A stretch of DNA of 33,980 nt from Candidatus Staskawiczbacteria bacterium RIFOXYB1_FULL_38_37 (GTDB lineage: Bacteria > Patescibacteriota > Minisyncoccia > Minisyncoccales > Staskawiczbacteraceae): assembly GCA_001822075.1 (NCBI GenBank), contig MHPK01000005.1, positions 1 through 33,980 on the forward strand. Direction: 5' to 3'. The notes under the pieces were generated by a model that ran no database searches, had not been told where the DNA came from, and worked only from the letters and a program-made list of their open reading frames with translations. Positions 7,501 through 14,068 of this stretch are shown one piece after another (positions within the stretch are counted from its first letter, which is position 1; each line of letters starts with the position of its first letter). Position numbers and translations under genes: made by a program.

Positions 7501-9476
7501 CAACTTGCCAACGCTTTAACTATTTTGCCAGCCTTTCGTAGATATATAGACACAGATTGCACTCCAGTTGAACTCCATGTAATGTTATGCGTTGTTCCAG
7601 GCTTCCATGCCTCACCGCCATTGGGGGAAGTAATTACAATCGAGGCCTGAGGTGTCGGAGGCGCTGGGGTGATGGTAAAAGGTTCGCTAAAAGCATACAT
7701 TTTATCAAAATAATATGAAACACTTGAATAAGACCAGTATTTACCACTACCAAATGATGAAGGCGGAGCCATAACAATTATATACGAGTTGCCAAAACTA
7801 ACCGTACTTGGAATAGTCCAATTGTAGCTACCTTGTTGAATAGGAATACCGGTATAGCAACTAACACAATAATCCACCTCTCCCGTTGCTTCTGGGCCTA
7901 TTTCTGAATATATTTGATTAACAGTATCATACAATCCAAGAATCATTGTTTTTGCACCAATTTCTGGCTCCCTATTATCAATAGACCACGAAACATTAAT
8001 AGTGTCCCCCGTCATAAAAGATTGATTATGCTTAGGATTATTTATTGTAACTGACTGACGAAAAATAACTATTGCATTTCTTGTACTTAATGGAAAAAGA
8101 TTTGCTGTATATGCGTAACCGACAACAGAGGCGGAGTAATTCGCATATGCTCCGTATGTGGTGCCAAAGTCTTCCCATTTTCCATTTGTGTCCGGCGGCC
8201 TCCATTCTCCAACGAAAATGCTATATTTTGGCGTCCCTTGCCGTAAATGGCTTCTCTCAATTTCATCTGGTATATTCCAAACATAATGGCCATCCGAAGC
8301 AGACACCTCTGAGGCAATGGTAAAATAATAATGATATGTAAACGATGAACCACCAAAATTAATGCCCGTAGATTGAACGCTTTTTACAAGGTATATGTTT
8401 ACTTTATCTATTTTTTGGGAAGACCATTTAATATCAATCGTACTAGGGTCATTAAGCACTAAATTATTTTCAGGGCTAATCATGCTAATATATTTTTGCG
8501 TTTTACTTGGATCTTCTATTATAAACCGGCCGCTTCTCAATCCTCCCGAACTCAAAGTCAATTTTTCACCTTGCAAATAAGATGTTCCAATGTGAATATA
8601 ATAATTGTTACCTGGCTTAACAGTAGAAGGAATCTTCCACATATAGATTTTTAACCAATCTTGAGTAAAAATCGGGGTAATATCACTATTATCTCCATTT
8701 ATAAGAAATATATCGGAAGATCCTATACCGCTACCGTAAAAAGACGTCTCAATCTTCAACGTATCTCCTATTTTTACAACTTGGCCAGGCGTTGGGCTAA
8801 CAAAAGAATCAGACTTTTTTGTTGTAATTCTTACAGCCGATTCATCAAAAACTCCGTAAGCAGGAGAACTGGTATACATATTTATTGAATCCCAATCTCC
8901 AGTTTGGGAAGGTGGCTTGTATTCTCCAATCCAAAGTTTATACTTACAATCTCCATCTCCCATTAAATTAATAAATTCTTCTGATATTTTCCATTGATAA
9001 TATACTTGTCCTTTGGGTATGCCTGAGCCGATGACCATATATTTACCTATGGATTTTGGTCCAGGCCCTCCAGACATTATAGGATCGAAACAACGATCTT
9101 TTACTAAAATTATATTTAGCTTGTCAACAGTTAACGGCAAAGATGGGCCCGATGATTCAAATCCAGTTGACCATCTTATTTCTAATGGATTTTCTGGATC
9201 TTTGATGTCACTATCAGAATACTTCGCTGGGCTTATAAGCGATATAAATTTGGTTGAATTTGGTCCCATAGTTGAAGTTGAGGGCTGAGCTGTTGCTGTT
9301 TGCTGGCCCCTAAGCGCCTGAACTTGCGCCTGTAAACTAGCAATTTGATCCATCAACTCCTGTATTGTTACTGCTTTTGCTGTTGTTGAAAATCCAAAAA
9401 CAACTGCCAAAAAGCAAACTGATACTATAAAAAATTTAAATACCTTCATATTTTTTAATTTCTTTATTAATTTCAA
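4557..9476 (-). CDS. Giant secreted modular surface protein
   Basis: A 1,639-residue exported protein, probably a surface or adhesion protein. It begins with a signal peptide (about residues 1-35: basic start, hydrophobic core, AKA cleavage site) and a short coiled-coil-like stretch (IQELMDQIASLQAQVQAL). About eight beta-sandwich repeats of the Ser-Thr-rich GPI-anchored/KNH type follow; four carry the hallmark SPNGGE.W (near residues 612, 1030, 1207 and 1377) and earlier ones are divergent (near 77, 222, 335, 476). Four Cys-flanked dockerin-like calcium-binding units occur near 716, 964, 1481 and 1549 (e.g. DVDKDGDVDSGD). There is a peptidoglycan-binding-like domain (about 782-865, ending in STRAKLNALYGC) and two thrombospondin-1-like Cys repeats (about 872-960, e.g. 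WVCDDWSACANNQQTRTC). I see no LPXTG sorting signal and no C-terminal membrane anchor. The ligand is unknown. Confidence 0.85.
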   Translation of the reverse strand: MKLIKKLKNMKVFKFFIVSVCFLAVVFGFSTTAKAVTIQELMDQIASLQAQVQALRGQQTATAQPSTSTMGPNSTKFISLISPAKYSDSDIKDPENPLEIRWSTGFESSGPSLPLTVDKLNIILVKDRCFDPIMSGGPGPKSIGKYMVIGSGIPKGQVYYQWKISEEFINLMGDGDCKYKLWIGEYKPPSQTGDWDSINMYTSSPAYGVFDESAVRITTKKSDSFVSPTPGQVVKIGDTLKIETSFYGSGIGSSDIFLINGDNSDITPIFTQDWLKIYMWKIPSTVKPGNNYYIHIGTSYLQGEKLTLSSGGLRSGRFIIEDPSKTQKYISMISPENNLVLNDPSTIDIKWSSQKIDKVNIYLVKSVQSTGINFGGSSFTYHYYFTIASEVSASDGHYVWNIPDEIERSHLRQGTPKYSIFVGEWRPPDTNGKWEDFGTTYGAYANYSASVVGYAYTANLFPLSTRNAIVIFRQSVTINNPKHNQSFMTGDTINVSWSIDNREPEIGAKTMILGLYDTVNQIYSEIGPEATGEVDYCVSCYTGIPIQQGSYNWTIPSTVSFGNSYIIVMAPPSSFGSGKYWSYSSVSYYFDKMYAFSEPFTITPAPPTPQASIVITSPNGGEAWKPGTTHNITWSSTGVQSVSIYLRKAGKIVKALASCAQDTGTYLYTLSSDITKDTDYEVTVSYCTLNSGFSGPAEDTSDDFTITNEPATTTSCSQLYSKITASYLKSCGDAAYDPTADIDKSKKVDLGDMSFYAAHTTDETWCQQKLSETTSPCPIINLCHTFNQNLGYGQSGLAEIGYLHTALDREGISYAPDTGNTFGQGTSSAVVTFQEKYASDVLAPYSLTRGTGYVGVSTRAKLNALYGCETSGETCTSNWVCDDWSACANNQQTRTCTDSNNCGVTTGKPAESQTCTATCTPNWNCTAWGMCANGQQTKICTDSNNCGVDTGKPVTTQNCTTTNYCSQFYSKLTASYNKKCGDIAYDPLVDVDKDGDVDSGDQSFYAAHTTDQSWCQQRLAETKSPCATSQPSITVTSPNGGETWKQGETHNITWTSNGVDNVMIELDKTNPNTGWHLTYSVPASSGSFSWIVPVTITPGYDYKVKIWDTTNSSITDLSNNYFAIAAPANLSCVATTINGYFIPTTASGSSFTASTTSSVSNGTRQDSVTFTCNNGTFTTGAETANIICNSGYSLMGTSCAQNPQSSITITSPNGGENWQQGTQQTIGWNVTGVAAGTTYRLVLYKDNLVYMTLANTISGTNYNWTIPEYISAGTIFKMRVEAINSGVSGGLSDFSNNYFAISAPLTCVDSDNGKNYNTRGTTSNSQGGSFTDNCVSGFSYNLVEGYCDSSGIVRTEHYYCPNGCENGVCRATTAQSLITVTSPNGGETWEVGTHHKITWTSFGLGANDKVTITLLANSADSGTVITSGILASAGVINDWYIPDNLQPGTTYKIKISDLSAGASGTDISNNYFTIVEPNTFCSHLDSKITASYSTQCGEPGYDPVADVNKDGFVKLSDRYFYSDHSTEDGWCQERLNDTSSPSQCTDIYCSKLYTEIGNHYSTTCAQTTLYSPAADINKDGHVNSNDMSIYNAHKTDQTWCQQKLNDTSSPCATSYQYQLDSISNSLASIYESIRHLLGQ

Positions 9477-9484
9477 ATTACTCT

Positions 9485-9512
9485 ATTATACCCCCCCCTA
9501 TAATCCAAACAA
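9485..9512 (-). promoter_or_regulatory. Promoter of the giant protein with a G8 tract in the spacer
   Basis: On the minus strand TTGTTT (9507-9512), a 16-bp spacer ending in eight G (9491-9498), then consensus TATAAT (9485-9490). The ATG of the giant gene lies 8 bp past the -10 box, so the transcript would be almost leaderless unless the start is internal. The -35 match is weak. A G run at this position can change length by slippage and so change spacing. Confidence 0.5.
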
Positions 9513-9599
9513 GTGCAATAATAAAAATACTCTGTGGATAAGCCAATATCTTATTTTACTAACTATTGGAAATAAATTTAAAAATGCTAATATATATCA

Positions 9600-10184
9600 A
9601 TGAAAACAATAATTATCGGGCTGGGAAACCCCGGCAAAAAATTTGAAAACACCCGCCATAATGTCGGATTTGAAGCCGTCAATAGAATTGCCGGCAATTT
9701 TCAATTTCCAATTTTCAATTTTCAATCAAATTTCAATGCAGAAATTTCTAAAGGAGAAATTTCGGGCAACAAAGTTATTTTAGTCAAACCGCAAACTTAT
9801 ATGAATGAAAGCGGCAAGTCGGTAAAAAAAATCTTAATAAAAATTAAAGACCAAATATCAAATATAATAGTAATTCACGATGATGTGGATTTGCCTGTCG
9901 GAAAAATAAAAATTGTAAAAGACCGCGGTTCCGCCGGCCACAAAGGAGTTGAGTCAATAATAAAAGCTGTAGGAAATGAAAACTTGATCAGGGTGCGCAT
10001 CGGCATAGCTCCGCGACACACCTGTGCACTAGTGCACAGGTGTAAGGCAGAAAAGATGGTGCTTAAAAGGTTTTCAAAAGAAGAGCAAAAAATTATAAAC
10101 CAAGTAATTTATAAAACAGCGGAAGCTATTGATTCTTTATTAAAAAACGGCGCGGAAAAAACTATGAATGAATATAATTCCTAA
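9600..10184 (+). CDS. pth: Peptidyl-tRNA hydrolase
   Basis: Frees tRNA from peptidyl-tRNAs dropped by ribosomes. The 194-residue product has the family start IIIGLGNPGKKFENTRHNVG with Asn10 and the catalytic His20, then KPQTYMNESG (Asn69), HDDVDLPVGKIKI (Asp94) and GSAGHKGVESI. In the last motif Lys stands where many Pth have Asn (GHNG). Two stretches do not fit the family. Residues about 33-48 (NFQFPIFNFQSNFNAE) are encoded by repeated caattttc units. Residues about 139-149 (RHTCALVHRCK) are encoded by a 26-bp perfect palindrome where the family has a short GRP-type loop. The frame stays open through both. Transcribed divergently from the giant gene; no convincing promoter seen. Confidence 0.92.
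   Translation: MKTIIIGLGNPGKKFENTRHNVGFEAVNRIAGNFQFPIFNFQSNFNAEISKGEISGNKVILVKPQTYMNESGKSVKKILIKIKDQISNIIVIHDDVDLPVGKIKIVKDRGSAGHKGVESIIKAVGNENLIRVRIGIAPRHTCALVHRCKAEKMVLKRFSKEEQKIINQVIYKTAEAIDSLLKNGAEKTMNEYNS
9695..9738 (+). repeat. Low-complexity caattttc repeats inside pth
   Basis: Five to six degenerate copies of caattttc/caatttc in a row, translated as N-F-Q-F-P-I-F-N-F-Q. A similar tract (ttttgaattttcaattttta) lies inside iorA at about 28420-28440 and caaaattcaaaattcaaaa lies inside topA. Confidence 0.8.
10018..10043 (+). repeat. 26-bp perfect palindrome inside pth
   Basis: The arm acacctgtgcact is followed directly by its exact reverse complement. It is translated as part of RHTCALVHRC in a loop between the IGIG-type strand and the final helix of Pth. 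Confidence 0.9.
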
Positions 10185-10274
10185 TTTCCGATTTACAACT
10201 TAAAAATAGCTCACCATAGAACTTTTAACTTAATTTTAATCACTAAATTGATATTATGCGGGTGTGAATAACTC

Positions 10275-10304
10275 TTGACTTGACGCTAATTTTCGTGCTA
10301 TACT
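10275..10304 (+). promoter_or_regulatory. Isolated plus-strand promoter
   Basis: TTGACT (10275-10280), 18 bp, TATACT (10299-10304) within an extended -10 TGCTATACT. No plus-strand gene follows; a terminator comes about 16 bp later. Confidence 0.65.
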
Positions 10305-10310
10305 AAATTT

Positions 10311-10355
10311 AAAGAAGAAGAGAGGGACTAGGGCTTTCCTGGGCCCTCTTTTTTT
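10311..10355 (+). ncRNA. Candidate very short transcript (promoter to terminator)
   Basis: A transcript starting near 10311 would be only about 45 nt, nearly all of it the terminator hairpin. It could be a tiny RNA, a leftover of a deleted gene, or a transcription roadblock against the convergent DUF3800 gene. Confidence 0.3.
10321..10355 (+). terminator. Terminator between the isolated promoter and the DUF3800 gene
   Basis: agaggg (10321-10326) pairs with ccctct (10344-10349), followed by seven T. The T run overlaps the end of the minus-strand DUF3800 gene. Confidence 0.8.
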
Positions 10356-11082
10356 ATGGAAAAATTTTTAAACCGCAATTTAAAAATTCCTCGTTTTTAG
10401 TGTGAAATTTTGTTTTTATTATATCAAAAGCCCTATTCTCCCTCCTTCCATCAAGAATAAAAACACCAATAGGATAAGCTACTAAATCAGCTATTTGTTG
10501 GCCCGCAACGTTTTGAACCTTTTGATTAAAGGACATATCTGCAAATTTAGATTGAATTTCTTCTTTTTTAAACCATTCGTGATCTTTCAATTTAAAATTT
10601 TCGTAAACTTCGGCTAATTTTCTATCATTATGTGTTTCCCTTGATTCAATTCTAAAAATTATTTTTTCGTTTGATCTCCCGAGAAACATAATCGCTCTTT
10701 CAAGTATAAACATCAAACATAAATTATACGGATTGTCAGGATCTGAATAATGATTTTTAAGGTTTGACTTATTTATCGCCGCTGCAATAATTTTAAAATC
10801 CGACAATTTCATTAAATTATCTAAATCATTATAAAATAATTCTCTTTTCTTTTTATCAACCAAACAGGAAAATTCTCCTTTTTGTTTTCTGATATCATAA
10901 GACCTGAGTATAATATTAGTTTTGCCAAAGTGTTTTATTTTTAATTCATTGACGCTTGGCTCAACCACATTAGAATAATATTCAAAATCAAAAATACAAC
11001 CCGCTAAAACAAACATTGGATAAGAGGAGTCTATCTTCTCTAAGCTATGATCGCCCGATTCATCTAAAAACATTATTTTCAT
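10354..11082 (-). CDS. DUF3800 domain protein
   Basis: The 242-residue product has the DUF3800 hallmark at its start: MKIMFLDESGDHSLE, an acidic motif of an RNase H-like fold, followed by YPMFVLAGCIFD. Later acidic residues fit the fold (FRIESRETHNDRKLAEVYE and AGQQIADLVAYPIGVF). The biochemical activity of the family is not established; a nuclease role is inferred from the fold, and members are often found beside defence or mobile genes. Its ATG overlaps the stop of the restriction-modification gene by one base, so the two are translationally coupled and probably act together. Ends at a terminator that faces it. Confidence 0.8.
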   Translation of the reverse strand: MKIMFLDESGDHSLEKIDSSYPMFVLAGCIFDFEYYSNVVEPSVNELKIKHFGKTNIILRSYDIRKQKGEFSCLVDKKKRELFYNDLDNLMKLSDFKIIAAAINKSNLKNHYSDPDNPYNLCLMFILERAIMFLGRSNEKIIFRIESRETHNDRKLAEVYENFKLKDHEWFKKEEIQSKFADMSFNQKVQNVAGQQIADLVAYPIGVFILDGRRENRAFDIIKTKFHTKNEEFLNCGLKIFP

Positions 11083-13868
11083 TATTGATTTTCCACAATT
11101 TTAATTTCTTCTTCTGTGAGACCGTAAAGATTGTAAACCTCTTGGTCTATTTTTTTGTCGGTTTTTTCAATTTCAGATTTTATTAAATTCCATTTATTCG
11201 AATTCTCCGTCGCTTTCTGTAAATCCTTATTTAGTTTCAGTATTTTATCAACCAAAACTATAATTTGTTTTTGCTGATTTTTATCGCCAATATAAATCGG
11301 CACTGCGACTAGTGGCTCTTTATCTAATTGATAATTATTTCCCTGCATTTTTCCCTTATTTTTTAGCCAAAAAGCAGTAATTTTTGAATTCAAAATTGCT
11401 GTTAAATATTTTTGGTTTACACGTTCTGTCTTTATGATATAAAAAGTTGCTGACACATAACTGTCAAAATCTACATAAGAAAATGCTAAATTTAAACACT
11501 TTCTCGGAGTGATTATTTTTTCTCCTTTAAAAAATTTCTCCTTTTTAGCTCTATGAAGTCCATATGGCTTATTATCTGAAGTTATAACGGCTTTAAATTT
11601 ATCTAAATGCTTTTTGATATTCGGATAAGAATCGATTTTATCAGAATCCTTAAAACTTGAATCCGTGTATATAACCCATTCTTTATTATTAGAATCTGTA
11701 TACCACCTTTTTAATTCTTTCGTAGTATAAGATGGTTTTATTATGTCTAGTTCTTTTTTGTTGAGTTTTATTTGATCTTTTTCTTTTTCACTTATAACGA
11801 AAATTCCATCACCAACTGAGAAATTATTGCCTAGAATTTCTCGGCGTTCTCTATTCACAGAATCATGATGGTGATGAATACCATTCGAAATTTCGTCGTC
11901 TAAAATTTCAAAGTTTTTCTTTTTTAATATTTTAGACAGAATTGAAGCAACTTTTGTATTCTCAAAAGTTATATTCTTTCCTATCAAACTTTCGGGCTCA
12001 ATATTAGTTTTAATTTTTGTACCAAAAATATTGACTATCAGTTTATCTTCTGTAATATTTTTATCGATAATTTTCAAATAATCAACTTTGTAATTTTTAC
12101 CTGGTTTTTTCTTTTCAAAAACAAAAATCATTGTTTGTATTCCAGCTTGCTCAAAAACCTTATAATCGCCGAAATCAATAAAAGTTTTAAGCTCTCCATC
12201 TTTCAAAACTTTATCTCTGAATATGCTTGCTCCTGCATTAGTCACCCAACTATTTGGAGCAATAAAACCTAAAAGACCGTACTCTTTAAGTAAGTCAATT
12301 GATATACACGCAAACATTGTCCAAATATCCATTTTCCCCTGATAATATGGACTATTGTGCAACTCATCAAACGCACTTTTACTTACAAACTCTTTGATAT
12401 ACGGCGGGTTGCCGATTATTACATCAAAACCACTCTGTTTAAAAACTTCCGAAAAATTTTCTTGCCAATCAAAAGTTAAAGAGTTTCCGTTTCTTATGTT
12501 TTTCAACGGTAAAAATTTCTCCCTTTGGGTTAAGGCATTTATCAGCAAATTTAATCTTGTGATTTCAACTGCCTGCGAATCCAAATCAACACCATAAATA
12601 TTTTCATCAATAATTTGTCGTTTCAACAATTCTTCTTCTCTATATCCGAAACTTTTGTATTTTTCAGCAATGACATCAACGGCTTTTATTAAAAACGAAC
12701 CCGAACCGCAAGCTGGGTCTAAAACTTTAATCTTTTTTAATTCTTGGACGCTTTTACATTTTTCCAAAATTGGCCCTAAAGCATTTTTTACAATATAATC
12801 TACAATATAATTTGGGGTATAATAAATTCCCTGTTCTTTTCTTTTGCTGGCATCTTTTGAAACCGTTGTACCCTTTTTTGATTTTGATAATCTATGGCTT
12901 AAATAATTTTCATAAACAGCGCCTAAAACATCAGAAGGCATCGCCTTAAAATCATATTCATAATAACTCTCTTTTCCATAAAGAATACCAATCACATCTT
13001 TTGTGGCTCCACTGTATTCTTCCCATTTTTCAAAAGGATGTTCAGAAAATAAATTTGAATTATAATATTTATCCAATTCCCTAAATTTTTCAATCATCAT
13101 TCCATACAAAGTTCCTTTTTGTTCTTTTCTGCTTAAATATTCTCTTACCATGGGTCGTAAAGTTGGTTGTTCCACACCCCTGTCTTCTGCAACTCTTATA
13201 AACAAAAGCCTATCTAAAATCTTTTGTACACCTTCATCCAAATCGTCTGACTTAACATCTCTGTTCCACTGACTTAAATTTTTTATCAAAATTTCTCTAC
13301 ACTTTTGCAAATCTTTATACAAAAGTGAAGTTATGGGTATTTTTTGAAACTTTTTGCCTACTCTCTCGGCTTCCTTATCGAGTAAATCATCTTTAAACGC
13401 CTCTTTAGACAAAAGCCATAACTGGTCAAATCTATTCAAATAATCTTGATATGAAATTTCAAAAAATAATTTATCTGCCAGAGACCTGCTTATATCTTGT
13501 GCGTTAAAAACTTTGATGCTTTCAAAATCAGTTAAAACCGCCCAAGTAGCACCTTTGTTCCAAGAATAACGAACTGCCTGATCGGCATATTCTATTTTAT
13601 GCAAATCAGCCCTTAGCGGTTTTGCCTCCAAATAAAATTTGATTCTATCGTTTAAGTAAAATCCATAATCAACTCTTTGAGAAGAAATCGATTCTTCCAT
13701 AGAAATTTCTTTTTTATCGGAAAAATCCCAGCCCAATGCTTCAAAAAGGGGCTCTATAAAACCTCTCTTTGTTTCTTCTTCGCTGTAAGACTTTATTTTA
13801 CCAGAGCTTTTCTCTGATTCGTATTTTTCGACAAGTTGTTTTATTTTTTCTCTTGTTTCTTTTTGCAT
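11082..13868 (-). CDS. One-polypeptide restriction-modification enzyme (type IIG / Eco57I-like)
   Basis: A 928-residue enzyme that would both methylate and cut foreign DNA. The N-terminus carries a PD-(D/E)XK nuclease of the HsdR_N kind: SQRVDYGFYLNDRIKFYLEAKP (about residues 64-85; D, then E-A-K). The centre is a gamma-class adenine methyltransferase: SAM-binding motif I LDPACGSGSFLIKAV (about 384), the acidic IYGVDLDSQAVEI, and catalytic NPPYIKEF (about 486). The C-terminal third contains a TaqI-like recognition region (NYQLDKEPLVAVPIYIGDK) and a closing coiled coil. No helicase is present, so type I and III are unlikely. Coupled to a downstream DUF3800 gene. A possible promoter is TTGCAA-N17-TTTAAT about 20 bp upstream. 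Recognition sequence unknown. It looks intact. Confidence 0.85.
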   Translation of the reverse strand: MQKETREKIKQLVEKYESEKSSGKIKSYSEEETKRGFIEPLFEALGWDFSDKKEISMEESISSQRVDYGFYLNDRIKFYLEAKPLRADLHKIEYADQAVRYSWNKGATWAVLTDFESIKVFNAQDISRSLADKLFFEISYQDYLNRFDQLWLLSKEAFKDDLLDKEAERVGKKFQKIPITSLLYKDLQKCREILIKNLSQWNRDVKSDDLDEGVQKILDRLLFIRVAEDRGVEQPTLRPMVREYLSRKEQKGTLYGMMIEKFRELDKYYNSNLFSEHPFEKWEEYSGATKDVIGILYGKESYYEYDFKAMPSDVLGAVYENYLSHRLSKSKKGTTVSKDASKRKEQGIYYTPNYIVDYIVKNALGPILEKCKSVQELKKIKVLDPACGSGSFLIKAVDVIAEKYKSFGYREEELLKRQIIDENIYGVDLDSQAVEITRLNLLINALTQREKFLPLKNIRNGNSLTFDWQENFSEVFKQSGFDVIIGNPPYIKEFVSKSAFDELHNSPYYQGKMDIWTMFACISIDLLKEYGLLGFIAPNSWVTNAGASIFRDKVLKDGELKTFIDFGDYKVFEQAGIQTMIFVFEKKKPGKNYKVDYLKIIDKNITEDKLIVNIFGTKIKTNIEPESLIGKNITFENTKVASILSKILKKKNFEILDDEISNGIHHHHDSVNRERREILGNNFSVGDGIFVISEKEKDQIKLNKKELDIIKPSYTTKELKRWYTDSNNKEWVIYTDSSFKDSDKIDSYPNIKKHLDKFKAVITSDNKPYGLHRAKKEKFFKGEKIITPRKCLNLAFSYVDFDSYVSATFYIIKTERVNQKYLTAILNSKITAFWLKNKGKMQGNNYQLDKEPLVAVPIYIGDKNQQKQIIVLVDKILKLNKDLQKATENSNKWNLIKSEIEKTDKKIDQEVYNLYGLTEEEIKIVENQ

Positions 13869-14068
13869 AATTTTCTTTTATTAAACCACTGATTTGGTCT
13901 TTTTGCAAGCTGATAAAATGGGGCTTTCAGCCTGTTTTTTTAGCTTTCTAAATGGCTCAAACGTGTCTGGGCCATTTATTTTGAGTTTGAATACATTTGT
14001 GAAAACTCTTATTTTATGTTTTAATACTTCTGTGAGCAAAGAAAATTTTAATATGATAAAATTAAAAA
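13869..14068. other. Divergent intergenic region with hairpin
   Basis: Two hundred bases separate the restriction gene (minus) and mfd (plus). An inverted repeat AAATGGC (13950-13956) / GCCATTT (13971-13977) lies inside. A 60-codon frame at 13894-14076 overlaps it, but resembles nothing and I do not call it. Confidence 0.5.

Noticed and set aside
9695-9738. Possible CRISPR-like repeat array in pth
   Set aside because: The units are only 7-8 bases, with no spacers, and are translated in frame.
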